Numbered from the stretch's first letter, positions 9,912-18,176 are shown. The stretch is 47,665 nt of DNA from an uncultured Chitinophagales bacterium (GCA_938023075.1 CALHDG010000216.1:1-47665), one strand, 5' to 3'. Translations and numbers: made by a program. Notes: a model not told the origin generated them from the letters alone.

Positions 9912-10685
9912 TCAAAAAGGCGAATTAGCATTAATGATATTTCGCACCGGGCCATATAGCTCGCGGAAGTACTCAAGGAATGGATTGAATCCACAGTCAA
10001 TTGTAGCCAAACGCATGGATAATAGTGGCAAAGAATTCCAGATGCCTTCTATCATCAGTCTGTTTCCGTTTCGCGCATAGAAATTGTTGGGGTTTTGCAT
10101 CCTGTCAACACTTGTCCATCCCCCCCTTAGTGGGCGAAGCATCTATGACGAATATACGTTAGTTATCACAACAGCATAGTATTCATATATTGATCCGAAT
10201 CCCGCTAAGGGAGATCCCACTAGGCTCCTAGTATTACTTACACCTGCGCTAATTGATAGGGCATGTACCATTTCGTGAAAGAATACTTCATCTACCCTAG
10301 TACCAGCCCCACTCCCAAAACAAAATAAAGGACTGCTGGGAATAAAAAAATCTGGTGTAAATTGGATTTGCGATGCTGCTCCGGTTCCCCTGCCTACTAA
10401 ACGCCCGCTTCGGATACCACGAGCAAGAGCACGCGAAACATTACGAATATCAGGTGGATTAACATTAGCGGTCGCGTTACATTGATTATTTGGTCTCTGA
10501 AACTGCCAGGGAATTATATCTACTCTATTCCGGATTGCATCAATCAAGACACGACCTGATCTCGAGCCGGCAATGGTATTGAGTATATCTCTAACTTGCT
10601 GTTCGTATACTTGAAAATTCCAATCTATATACAGTCCATTACCAGGTTCTCCATCGATAAAAAAATTACTACTATATCTGAGCAT
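9912..10685 (-). pseudogene. M91-like (NleD-type) zinc metallopeptidase, split by in-frame TAG
   Basis: The reading frame opens at ATG 10685 and runs 180 codons to TAG (10145-10143). The next codon is ATG in the same frame and 76 more codons follow to TGA at 9912. The first part contains DEVFFHEMVHALSISAG (HExxH zinc site) and, ~30 residues on, IYEYYAVVITNVYSS with a candidate third ligand Glu. The second part begins LRPLRGGW, which reads as a direct continuation of the domain. This pattern resembles the M91/effector-type zinc peptidase family; the family name is from motif memory, not a search. There is no signal peptide. It sits between transposase remnants T1 and T2. A translation restart at the ATG right after the stop is conceivable but would give two incomplete halves. 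Confidence 0.6.
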
Positions 10686-10789
10686 AATAATTCCATTCTT
10701 TGCACAAATATATGTTATATTTTTTTAATAACAAAAATTAATTATTGCGACATATGTTAACAGTTGGGGGAAATTTATTTCCTCCACTC

Positions 10790-10920
10790 TCGGCCAGATT
10801 TGTAATCTCGCCGCATTTTTCAATACAACGACGAAAGCAAGCATTTGTAATGCGATTATATAGTACTACTCCCTGTGTTTATTTTATATTGATCGCTAAA
10901 CCATTATAGCAGAGAGCTAC
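10790..10920 (+). mobile_element. 5' fragment of a second T-family element (T2)
   Basis: This copies the left end of T1: an outer hairpin around agatttgtaatct (~10798-10812), the inner GCATT-tgt-AATGC, the shared stretch attatatagtactactccc, and the ATG-proximal sequence ending gcagagagctacc. The transposase start codon reads ATA here. It stops abruptly where the intact element at 10925 begins, so the later insertion or an associated deletion removed the rest. Confidence 0.7.
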
Positions 10921-10924
10921 CATT

Positions 10925-11642
10925 CTACCGCAAGTCTTTTCGACTTGTGGAATCCAGCCTTCAAGTCTTTTAGACTTGCTCAACTAAATTAATGCTCCAT
11001 CAAAAACAGAAGTTACAGTTAATGGACTTTCCATTTCGGTGTAGTTTCTGGCAGAGGAGTAATAGAATTCGTATGGTTCTAAAACCCAACCCGCTTTTAC
11101 CGGATTGTAATGTATGTAATCCAATTTTTGGTCAATCATTTCACCTTCAATATGAATTGGATGATTGTGTTGCTGCCAAAGCTGATAGTTTGTATTGTTG
11201 ATGTTTTTCTTGCCTGCTTTCTGCATAGCATTTAATAACCAAAGTTTTCGGCTTTCGTTTGGACTTTCTTTAATGGTTTTTATGAGGTGCATAGCCGTAA
11301 ATTTTTTGAAATCACGCATAATATCAGAAAATTTAATTTTATCTGAGGTTTTGGAAATAATTAAATGAATATGGTTACTCATTATTACATAGGCATGCAC
11401 CACTAAACCTTTATTTGCTGTGCAATAATTTAAACTATCAATAATAATGTCTTTGTATTCCCTTCTTGTAAAAATATCAATCCAATGTATTACAGTTGAC
11501 GTTACAAAGTATACGCCATCGGGATTATGAAATTTATAATTTCTACTCATTATAATGGTAAGATACAAATTTTTCTTATTTTCATAAGCAAGTCGAAAAG
11601 ACTTGAATGAAAATTACCACAAGTCGAAAAGACTTGCGGTAG
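10925..11642 (-). mobile_element. Intact REP-bracketed RAYT element with perfect 26-bp inverted ends
   Basis: Positions 10925-10950 and 11617-11642 are exact reverse complements over 26 bases. Each end holds two copies of a CAAGTC-loop-GACTTG hairpin: 10931-10947 and 10962-10978 on the left, 11589-11605 and 11620-11636 on the right. Three of the four have identical loops; the fourth (10962) has tttta instead of ttttc. Paired, oppositely oriented hairpins around a single Y1 gene are the hallmark of REP-associated tyrosine transposases. The hairpin sequence differs from that of the T1-T3 family. Confidence 0.85.
10984..11550 (-). CDS. REP-associated tyrosine transposase (RAYT, Y1 HUH), intact
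   Basis: The protein has 188 residues from ATG 11550 (MSRNYKFHNPDGVYFVTST). An in-frame ATG six codons upstream (11568) is possible, but the family start is MSRNY-like. The HUH metal site is YVIMSNHIHLII and the catalytic helix is QKLDYIHYNPVKAGWV with the conserved Tyr, followed by YSSARNY. The length is normal. RAYTs nick and rejoin single-stranded DNA at REP hairpins, and the host-encoded hairpin pairs flank this gene perfectly. It is the only intact transposase in the window and is the likely trans-acting source for its own hairpin family. It is inserted within remains of the related T2/T3 elements. Confidence 0.88.
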   Translation of the reverse strand: MSRNYKFHNPDGVYFVTSTVIHWIDIFTRREYKDIIIDSLNYCTANKGLVVHAYVIMSNHIHLIISKTSDKIKFSDIMRDFKKFTAMHLIKTIKESPNESRKLWLLNAMQKAGKKNINNTNYQLWQQHNHPIHIEGEMIDQKLDYIHYNPVKAGWVLEPYEFYYSSARNYTEMESPLTVTSVFDGALI

Positions 11643-11648
11643 AGGAGA

Positions 11649-12370
11649 GAGATTTGCAATCTCGCCTCATTTTCAATACAACAACACAAGCAAGCATTTG
11701 TAATGCAATTATATAGTACTACTCCCTGTGTTTATTTTGGCGACATTTTCTTATATTGATTGTTAAACCATTATGGCAGAGAGCTATAAAACAACTCACA
11801 TTTTGCAAGTCAACTAACAAAGAAATGAAAGTTGAAAAAACCTGTCATCTCGAATGAAATGAGAGATCTTGCTCTAACTTAAAGAAAGCCTCCTGTTTAC
11901 AGATTTACAGAAGATCTCTCCCTTGAGCCACTTACACGCCATTGTAAGTTCAGAACCCAATTTTAAATTAGTTGATACCATTCGTGAATCAAAAAATTCA
12001 CCTCAAAACAATTAGTAAACCTCATTAAAACAACCAACGAAAGCAGACGAGTATGGTTGTTAAATAAATTTAGTTTTGAAGCTAATAGAATTAAAAGAGC
12101 CAAACATTATGTAGTATGGCAGCTCGGCTATCATGCCATTCCACTATACCACAAACAATAAATGAACAAAAACTGAATGACATCCACGAAAATCCTGTAA
12201 AGGAAGGTATTGTATTCAATGCAACAGCGTATGTTTATTCAAGTGCTTGTAATTATAGTGGAGCAATGGGCGTTTTACATGTTGATTTAATTGTTTGAAT
12301 CATTAATCGCATTACCAATGCTTGCTTACTGTAAATAAAAAGATGTGGGGAGATTGCAAAGCTCGTTGAT
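11649..12370 (+). mobile_element. Third T-family element (T3), rearranged
   Basis: The left hairpin GAGATT-tgc-AATCTC is at 11649-11663. The shared 5' leader runs to ATG 11773 and the right end repeats the T1 ending with GCATT-acc-AATGC and gagattgcaaagctc. Between ~11795 and ~11925 the transposase sequence is replaced by unrelated DNA containing tgtcatctcgaatgaaat. The left hairpin abuts the intact RAYT element directly. Confidence 0.7.
11773..12298 (+). pseudogene. Y1 transposase remnant of T3
   Basis: The start MAESYK is kept, then ~130 bases of foreign sequence break the gene. From ~11925 the sequence again matches T1 (GCCACTTACACGCCATTG, part of the HUH region) and ends with HENPVKEG and YSSACNYSGAMG. 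The catalytic Tyr codon region reads LNDIHENP in place of LNYIHENP, so the presumed nucleophile is lost as well. It is not functional. Confidence 0.75.
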
Positions 12371-12427
12371 TATTTGAAATTTTCACTTTTAGTTTTAATG
12401 AATATAGATTTGTTAATTATGTAAAAT

Positions 12428-13681
12428 TCACTCTCCTTCTATATTTAATTTATTGAATTTTCCATCTTTTAAGGTGGCTTTTGCTTGAACAGCAATCCAT
12501 TTATTAAGGTGTAAACTTTCTGTATAAGTACTTTTTTCGAGTGAATCAGAACCACTTATTATTATAGAAGGCTTATCCATCGTTTCATCGTTTTGATTAC
12601 TATAGATCAATGCTTTACCTTTTCTTGTTTCAGTATTTAAAGAATATATACATACCTTGTATTGCATGTAGTTTTCATCAACTTCTATCTTGTGCTTTTT
12701 AGAATCAACAATATCAGTAATTTTATTAAGTTTAATATTGGTAGTTTGGTCTATAAGATTTAAAGGAAGCAATTCTTTAGATTCTCTTTTTTCAGCCAAA
12801 ACTTCAATTTCCTTATAACCGTTACCAATGTTTGAAGACATTTCTTTGTAGTAGTTTACAATTTCTTTAAACTTAATCTTAGTATTTGAAATTAATTCAT
12901 CATTTAATTTAATTACTCCTGGTTGGAGAGTTTCTCCAATTAACTTAATTAAAGAGTCGTTCTCAATGAATTCTAATGCATCATTGTCTGATTCGAGATT
13001 ATTCGATTTAGTTGGAATTAAATCTTTAAGTATTTTGGCAATTGTGTTATATAGGATTTCTTGATTAATAAACATATCGTTTCTATCAAAGGACAAGTTG
13101 AATCTTAATTGAAAGCTTCCTGGCGCATATGCTCTTTGCTTTACCGTTGGGGCTGTTTTAAGGTTTTCAAAAATCTCAAGTGTTTTATTTATGACTTTTT
13201 CAAAATTCTCTTGAATTGTTGATAGCTCAATAGGAAATGCCAAATGTGAATCTGCTATACTACCATGAAGGCTCAATACGAAATCATTGCCTATTGAGAA
13301 ATTATACTTAGGACAGTAGTAGTCTTCAACTGGAAGAAAATTTGAAGGAATTTGGTCAGGAGTTATATTGTAAACCGCTATTGGTTTTTCATTAATATTC
13401 TTATCAATTATAAAAACGTCTTTACCTTGTTCAATTATACTTCTATAAGGTGTTTCTCTATTTATGAAAGTATAAAATGATTGACTATCAACAAGGGTAT
13501 GCACATACCTTAAACTATCAGTAATTTCATCCTCTTCAATAAATGAGCCAATTATTTTAGTACCATATTTATTAGTTCCATAGTATAAATAGGGTATTTC
13601 GTCGAAGTGTATTATTTCTAAGTTATCAGTAATTATTGGTAGATTACTTACTGTTTTCCTATTTTTATCTATACTAAACAT
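12428..13681 (-). CDS. Unknown protein, second gene of a coupled pair (possibly DUF6575-like)
   Basis: The protein has 417 residues with no signal peptide or membrane segment, so it is probably cytoplasmic. The N-terminal third (IIHFDEIPYLYYGTNKYGTKIIGSFIEED) has the look of a small beta-rich sensor-type domain seen in DUF6575-like proteins; this is a weak resemblance. The middle (~160-310) is mostly helical and charged. The C-terminal ~90 residues again look beta-rich. Its ATG shares one base with the stop of the upstream gene (TGATG at 13681), so the two are almost surely co-translated. Both lie in the accessory island between iolE and iolC, next to a toxin-antitoxin remnant and transposases. 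A role in defence or mobile-element biology is a guess from position only. Confidence 0.75.
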   Translation of the reverse strand: MFSIDKNRKTVSNLPIITDNLEIIHFDEIPYLYYGTNKYGTKIIGSFIEEDEITDSLRYVHTLVDSQSFYTFINRETPYRSIIEQGKDVFIIDKNINEKPIAVYNITPDQIPSNFLPVEDYYCPKYNFSIGNDFVLSLHGSIADSHLAFPIELSTIQENFEKVINKTLEIFENLKTAPTVKQRAYAPGSFQLRFNLSFDRNDMFINQEILYNTIAKILKDLIPTKSNNLESDNDALEFIENDSLIKLIGETLQPGVIKLNDELISNTKIKFKEIVNYYKEMSSNIGNGYKEIEVLAEKRESKELLPLNLIDQTTNIKLNKITDIVDSKKHKIEVDENYMQYKVCIYSLNTETRKGKALIYSNQNDETMDKPSIIISGSDSLEKSTYTESLHLNKWIAVQAKATLKDGKFNKLNIEGE

Positions 13682-14112
13682 CAGTTTATTGCTATCATTT
13701 CTTGTGGTAAAATTGATTCAATACTAAATTGGTCACTTTTTAGCAAATCATGATGTATTTCATCGTTACTGATAGGTGTGTGTTTGAATTTTCCTCCATT
13801 TGTGGCAACCTTAAATACACATATTTTCTTCTTATGCCCAGGAGCAATTTTACAGCTTTCAGTGTAGTGGTCTTGCACTCTTTCTTTGGTATTGTCATTC
13901 CAAGGATGTACAGAAAGCCCCATATAACTACAAACGGCTTTACAGTCCTCAAGATTGTCTGGTTTCTTTCCTCTTTCCCAATGGGTTTTAAAATCTCTTT
14001 CTTTTGGTGTTGAAGCTTTCCCAACCTTTCTTGCATACACATTTGAGAAATCTTCAAATGCTTCATTCAAACAATCACATTCAGTTTCTTCTTCTAAATA
14101 TTTGAACGTCAT
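13681..14112 (-). CDS. Unknown small Cys-containing protein, first gene of a coupled pair
   Basis: The protein has 143 residues and is soluble, opening MTFKYLEEETECDCLNEAF. Features visible are CDC near residue 14, CKAVCSYMG (~58-66), SCKIAPGHKKKICVFKV (~86-102) and an acidic/basic mix. The cysteines could bind a metal or form a fold core, but no known zinc-finger spacing is clear. I do not recognise the family. The final codon's stop overlaps the start of the 417-residue partner by one base, which argues that the two products act together. Confidence 0.75.
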   Translation of the reverse strand: MTFKYLEEETECDCLNEAFEDFSNVYARKVGKASTPKERDFKTHWERGKKPDNLEDCKAVCSYMGLSVHPWNDNTKERVQDHYTESCKIAPGHKKKICVFKVATNGGKFKHTPISNDEIHHDLLKSDQFSIESILPQEMIAIN

Positions 14113-14320
14113 TATTTTCTTTTTCTGTTGCTCTCACTTAAATAAATCTTACTTTAATATCGATAACATAATAGCAAATTTTTTAGAACATTCAAAATTT
14201 CTGGTATTATATATAAAAACAAAAGCAACCTTACCTATTTATATAACTCACGCCACCCGTCCATTAACACCAAAAAAAGCCTCCCCAACTTGCACAACAT
14301 CCTTCACATCATCTCGCAAA

Positions 14321-14341
14321 TCAAAGCCAGATCGGCTTTGA
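14321..14341. repeat. Perfect hairpin in the antitoxin upstream region
   Basis: TCAAAGCC-agatc-GGCTTTGA is an 8-bp perfect stem with a 5-base loop, 120 bases upstream of the antitoxin start. It may be another REP-like unit or an operator. The rest of 14113-14464 shows only the antitoxin promoter region: TATCTTTAG sits 7-8 bases before its ATG and resembles the Bacteroidota -7 element. Confidence 0.45.
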
Positions 14342-14464
14342 GGAATACAAGTAAAATCACTCGAATGTCAACTACCTTGATAAACTTGTCATTTGTTTTG
14401 TCCATTTTTTTGATCTAAATCAATTTATTCCGCACATTTTCTACAATATTCGTATCTTTAGATA

Positions 14465-14662
14465 ATGGAAGCAATTCTTATAAAAGCGGATAGAGAAAGT
14501 AACAAAATACTGTCAGAACTCGCTCAAAAGTTAGGCGCAACGGTAATTACTATTGAGGAAGATCAGTATGAAGACTTATTACTTGGCTCAGCTATGGATG
14601 CAATAAAAACAGGCAAAACAGATGATCCTGATATAATAATGAAGCAATTGTCAGCAAAATGA
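14465..14662 (+). CDS. Type II antitoxin, DUF2683/RelB-like
   Basis: The protein has 65 residues. MEAILIKADRESNKILSELA and EDQYEDLLLGSAMDAIKTGK are typical of the small Bacteroidota antitoxins paired with RelE/ParE toxins. Its stop overlaps the following toxin start (ATGA, 14659-14662), the usual operon arrangement. A TATCTTTA -7-like element lies just upstream. The partner toxin has lost its central region, so this is now effectively an orphan antitoxin, which may still repress its promoter or neutralise related toxins elsewhere. Confidence 0.8.
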   Translation: MEAILIKADRESNKILSELAQKLGATVITIEEDQYEDLLLGSAMDAIKTGKTDDPDIIMKQLSAK

Positions 14663-14770
14663 ACATTGAGTTTGACAAGTCATTTCGAAAATCCATTGAT
14701 AAAATAGGTGACAATTAGGTTCATTTTAATTGCAAATAGAAAAGATATTTATAAACTATTTCCTAGATAA
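14659..14770 (+). pseudogene. RelE/ParE-type toxin with internal deletion
   Basis: The start reads MNIEFDKSFRKSIDKIGDN and then TAG (14716-14718). Overlapping in another frame, 14717-14770 encodes RFILIANRKDIYKLFPR and a stop, a textbook RelE/ParE C-terminus. About 45-55 central codons are missing between the two pieces and the join is out of frame. Both ends of the gene are otherwise well preserved, so the deletion is a single and probably recent event. Confidence 0.85.
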
Positions 14771-14786
14771 ATTTTATAGCTATTCC

Positions 14787-15773
14787 ATGTTACATATTCA
14801 AAAAAATCGAGCAATAGATTTCATCTGCATCGGACGAGCCAATGTAGATTTATATGCGGTTGAAAGAGATACACCATTGAACAAGGTGAACAGCTTTGAG
14901 AAAAGCGTAGGTGGTTCGCCTGCAAACATTGCGGTAGCCTTAACTCGTTTAGGCGCAAAGGCAGGCATCATAACCAAAGTAGCTAAGGATGCGATGGGCA
15001 CTTTCGTTTCAGAATTTTTACAGTCCTATGGCGTGGATGTAAGTCATTTAAAGTTAGATGATTCGGGCAGCAGAACCAGCTTAGTATTGGCGGAAGTAAA
15101 ACAAGAAGATTGCCAGGTTTTGTTTTATCGCAACAATCCATCGGACATACTTATAAATATTGATGATATAAATGAAGCCTATATCAAACAAGCCAAAGCG
15201 GTCATTTTAACGGGCACTGCGTTTTCAGCCAGCCCTTCTCGCGAAGCGATGTTTGCCACCATTCAATATGCAAAGCAAAACCAAACCTTGGTCGTTTTTG
15301 ATATGGATTACCGCGTTTCGGAATGGCGCAGCAAAGAAGATGCCTCCATTTATTACCAACTCGCCGCCAGTCAGGCAGATATAATTATTGGAAATGATGA
15401 AGAGTTTGAAATTTTGGAATTTATGAATCTTTCAAAATCGGATAGACACACGGCAGAAAGTTTACTAAATGCCCAAGCCCAATTGGTGGTTTGTAAATAT
15501 GGAAGTAAAGGTTGTACCGTTTATCAAAAAGATGGTGAACCCGTTAGTCGAGAAATTTTTAAGGTTGAAAAATTAAAACCTTACGGCTCGGGCGATGCCT
15601 TTGCCGCCGCTTTTTTACATAGTTTAATTAATGAAAAATTGAATGTAACAGCAAGTTTAAAATGGGCAACTGCTGCCGGAGCTATATTAGTATCGAAACC
15701 AGGCTGTGCCGAAGCGATGCCAACTAAAGAAGAAATAGAGCAATTTATTGAAATGTACGAAAGTAAATCATAA
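14787..15773 (+). CDS. iolC: 5-dehydro-2-deoxygluconokinase
   Basis: The protein has 328 residues from ATG 14787. An upstream TTG at 14730 is in frame, but it lies inside the toxin remnant, so the ATG is preferred. It is a PfkB/ribokinase-family sugar kinase: FICIGRANVDLYAV opening, VGGSPANIAVALTRLGA substrate loop, FDMDYR, and the YGSGDAFAAAF anion hole with catalytic Asp. The family-specific residues around RNNPSD and DYRVSEWRS fit IolC. It phosphorylates 2-deoxy-5-keto-gluconate in inositol catabolism. iolB starts 27 bases after its stop. Confidence 0.9.
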   Translation: MLHIQKNRAIDFICIGRANVDLYAVERDTPLNKVNSFEKSVGGSPANIAVALTRLGAKAGIITKVAKDAMGTFVSEFLQSYGVDVSHLKLDDSGSRTSLVLAEVKQEDCQVLFYRNNPSDILINIDDINEAYIKQAKAVILTGTAFSASPSREAMFATIQYAKQNQTLVVFDMDYRVSEWRSKEDASIYYQLAASQADIIIGNDEEFEILEFMNLSKSDRHTAESLLNAQAQLVVCKYGSKGCTVYQKDGEPVSREIFKVEKLKPYGSGDAFAAAFLHSLINEKLNVTASLKWATAAGAILVSKPGCAEAMPTKEEIEQFIEMYESKS

Positions 15774-15800
15774 ATTTATCCTCATAAAATTTATACTTGT

Positions 15801-16649
15801 ATGCCAGAACATATTAAACCTTTCGATAATAAAAATCAACCGATTGTAGGAGAAAATAATCATCTCGTTCCGCTCACTTATATGAATGTGGTAAAGCTGA
15901 AAGAGGGAGAAAGTTATGCAGCGCATTTAACCGAATACGAATCGGTTTATGTAATGGCAACCGGCACCTGCGATATAAAAGTAGATACCCAGTTGTTTGA
16001 AGCGGTAGGTAAGCGCAACAGTTTATGGGAGGGTAAGCCAGATTCGGTTTACGTACCAAAAAATGTTCCGGTAGCCGTAACTTGCCGAAGCCAGACTGCC
16101 GAGATTTACGTTGCCGGTGGTAAAATTGACGAAACCTATGAACCGTTTAGAGTTACACCAGATGATGTTGGAACTATTCAATATGGCAGCGACGATACCA
16201 AAACACACCGTAGAATTCAACATGTATTAAGTCCCAATACCAAACAACAAAAAGGTCGCTTATTGGTAAGTGAGTTGTTTACTGTTGGTGCCGGTGGCTG
16301 GTCGGGTTTTCCACCACACAAACACGATGAAGACCGCCCACCAACAGAAACCCGTTATGAAGAAGTGTACTTGTTTAAGTTTAAACCCGATTGGGGTTTC
16401 GGTGCACAGTTTTGTTATGTAAAAGAAGATGATTTTGGTCCGGTGTTTCATATTAAAGATGGTAGTTCGGTTTTGATTGATAAAGGTTACCATCCTAGTG
16501 TAGCAGCACCGGGTTATGAAATGTATTATTTTACCATTATAGTTGGTGAAACTTACAAAGATCTGTTGCAGTTTTTCCAACCGGCGCATGCTTATCAGGT
16601 GGAGACCATTCCTGGAATTAAAGATATGATTGCTGGATTTAAGAAGTAG
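15801..16649 (+). CDS. iolB: 5-deoxy-glucuronate isomerase
   Basis: The protein has 282 residues, close to the family norm, and is a two-cupin fold. The diagnostic metal-binding stretch GFPPHKHDEDRPPTETRYEE is present, with YEEVYLFKF just after it and the late GYHPSVAAPGYEMYYF strand. It converts 5-deoxy-glucuronate to 2-deoxy-5-keto-gluconate, the substrate of the IolC encoded just upstream. It lies 27 bases after iolC and 89 bases before the dehydrogenase, so the three are probably one transcript. Confidence 0.93.
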   Translation: MPEHIKPFDNKNQPIVGENNHLVPLTYMNVVKLKEGESYAAHLTEYESVYVMATGTCDIKVDTQLFEAVGKRNSLWEGKPDSVYVPKNVPVAVTCRSQTAEIYVAGGKIDETYEPFRVTPDDVGTIQYGSDDTKTHRRIQHVLSPNTKQQKGRLLVSELFTVGAGGWSGFPPHKHDEDRPPTETRYEEVYLFKFKPDWGFGAQFCYVKEDDFGPVFHIKDGSSVLIDKGYHPSVAAPGYEMYYFTIIVGETYKDLLQFFQPAHAYQVETIPGIKDMIAGFKK

Positions 16650-16738
16650 ATTTCATTTCATAAAATAAAATATTAAATGTATTAAATTTTGCATTTACAA
16701 GCATTCATTAAAATTGAACTAGTAATCAAACAAAACTT

Positions 16739-17761
16739 ATGAAAAAAATAAATGTCGGTTTAGTCGGCTTAGGTCGGTTAGGAAAAGAGTATGCTAAAAA
16801 TCTCGCCTTTAAAATAAGAGCGGCAAATTTGGTTGCCGTATGCAGCATCGTACCAGAAGAATTAGAATTTGCCAAAAACGAGTTAGGTGTTCAAAATCTT
16901 CATAATAAGTATGAAGAAATGTTGGAACAAGAAGAATTGGATGCGATATTTATAGTTAGTTCAACCAATATGCATGCCGACCATATTATAAAAGCCTTGG
17001 AAGCAGGACTGCACGTTTTTAGTGAAAAACCTTTAGCCATTACCAAAAGTGAATGTGAAAAAGTAGAAACCGTTGCCGTTAAATATCCAAACCAATATGC
17101 AGTAGTTGGTTTTGTTAGAAGATTTGATCCCAGTTATCAATACGCGAAACAAAAAGTAGAAGAAGGAGCGATAGGCAAACCCTACTTGGTTCGTTCTCAA
17201 ACTATTGATAAAGACACCATTGCGGATTGGCAAATTCAATACGTAAAAAACAGTGGGGGCATTTTTCACGATTTTAATGTACACGATATTGATTTAGCAA
17301 GATGGTTTCTCGGCGGAGAAATAGCATCCGTTTGGTCTATTGGAGGAGCCTATAAATATCCGGCATTTGGTGAAGCCGGTGATGCCGACAATGTGATGAG
17401 CACCTGTTATTTCGACAATGGAACCATGGCGGTGATTAATGCAAGCAGAACGGCAATGGTTGGGCACGATACCTACACCGAAGTGGTGGGTACTTTAGGA
17501 ACCTTACGAATAGGTAGACCAGCCAACAAAAACCGGGTAGAAATTTATGATCAATATGGAGCCAGACAAGAGTGTGTAGAAACTTTTTGGGATAGATTTG
17601 AAGAAGCCTTTTTATTAATGGCGACTGACTTTATAGATTGTTTAGTCAATAACCGAAAACCAGAATTAACTTTGGCAGACGCCAGACAAGCCACTATTGC
17701 TGCGGAGGCGTTTACTACTTCTTTCGAGCAAAAAGAGTTGGTTAAAATTTCTACAGCTTAA
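16739..17761 (+). CDS. iolG: Inositol 2-dehydrogenase-like oxidoreductase (Gfo/Idh/MocA)
   Basis: The protein has 340 residues. The N-terminal Rossmann domain has VGLVGLGRLGKEYA, the SEKPLA motif with catalytic Lys, and the C-terminal domain has GGIFHDFNVHDIDLARWFLGG with the Asp/His pair used for hydride transfer. It oxidises myo-inositol, or a close isomer, with NAD+. The cluster context supports inositol; a scyllo-inositol (IolX-like) role cannot be excluded by sequence alone. Confidence 0.85.
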   Translation: MKKINVGLVGLGRLGKEYAKNLAFKIRAANLVAVCSIVPEELEFAKNELGVQNLHNKYEEMLEQEELDAIFIVSSTNMHADHIIKALEAGLHVFSEKPLAITKSECEKVETVAVKYPNQYAVVGFVRRFDPSYQYAKQKVEEGAIGKPYLVRSQTIDKDTIADWQIQYVKNSGGIFHDFNVHDIDLARWFLGGEIASVWSIGGAYKYPAFGEAGDADNVMSTCYFDNGTMAVINASRTAMVGHDTYTEVVGTLGTLRIGRPANKNRVEIYDQYGARQECVETFWDRFEEAFLLMATDFIDCLVNNRKPELTLADARQATIAAEAFTTSFEQKELVKISTA

Positions 17762-17790
17762 TATTTATCATATTTTAAGTTCTACCCGTC

Positions 17791-17954
17791 TAAGGAAAAA
17801 TTCAAAAATAACTGTCCATTTTTAACTTTGAGATTTTCCGGTCTACTTCATTAAAAATACTCGTCTTAGCACCACTAAGCCTGCGTTTTTTAACTTGTAT
17901 ATCAAAAAATCTCTTTGCTAAAATTTGAACATTTATTTTTTCATTATTCCTAAG
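17791..17954 (-). repeat. 164-bp dispersed repeat, copy R1, with conserved reading frame
   Basis: The ends are imperfect inverted repeats (taaggaaaaattcaaaaa and cttaggaataatgaaaaa). Inside is a CTTAGcaccaCTAAG hairpin. On the minus strand it carries an open frame reading NNEKINVQILAKRFFDIQVK then RRLSGAKTSIFNEVDRKISK. Copies are at 26019-26182 and 44677-44840. The same frame is open in all three. Confidence 0.8.
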
Positions 17955-18112
17955 CCCGGACAATAGCAAAAAAAAGAAGATACTGCTCAAATAATTCCGC
18001 TCCGCTGCATTATATCGTAGTATACCAGTTATAAACCGTCATACTGCGATTCATTGCGTAGCTTCTAATGCACAATATCTTCCATAGTAAATGCCCCTTG
18101 AAATTTATTTTT

Positions 18113-18174
18113 GTCCGGTTTTAGTCGGGTAGCCCTGGTTTTAAATAATAGTATTTTTTTTAGAAGCGAAACCA
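18113..18174. repeat. Probable end fragment of the AAGTTTAT-type dispersed repeat
   Basis: The stretch ending tttttttagaagcgaaacca matches the gaagcgaaac end shared by the repeat copies at 34677, 36181, 38423 and 44085. The rest of the element is not recognisable here. It lies in the 17762-18227 gap with R1 and a terminator; no gene was seen. Confidence 0.4.
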
Positions 18175-18176
18175 AA

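Noticed and set aside
1455-10145. Possible recoding of stop codons (TGA and TAG) in this organism
   Set aside because: Only one TGA and one TAG are affected, and many genes here end normally with TGA, TAG or TAA, so independent mutations are simpler.
9139-12370. CRISPR array from the repeated hairpin words
   Set aside because: Repeats are few, inverted and flank transposase genes; spacing is irregular and no cas genes are present.
14220-14345. Minus-strand fragment reading SGFDLRDDVKDVVQVGEAFF
   Set aside because: About 39 codons with no start and no recognised family; it includes the TCAAAGCC hairpin. It may be a gene relic but is not supportable.
17802-17990. A 62-codon minus-strand gene
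   Set aside because: The frame lies mostly within repeat R1 and continues into unrelated flank for its start, so it is listed as part of a repeat and not as a gene, pending a coding test.
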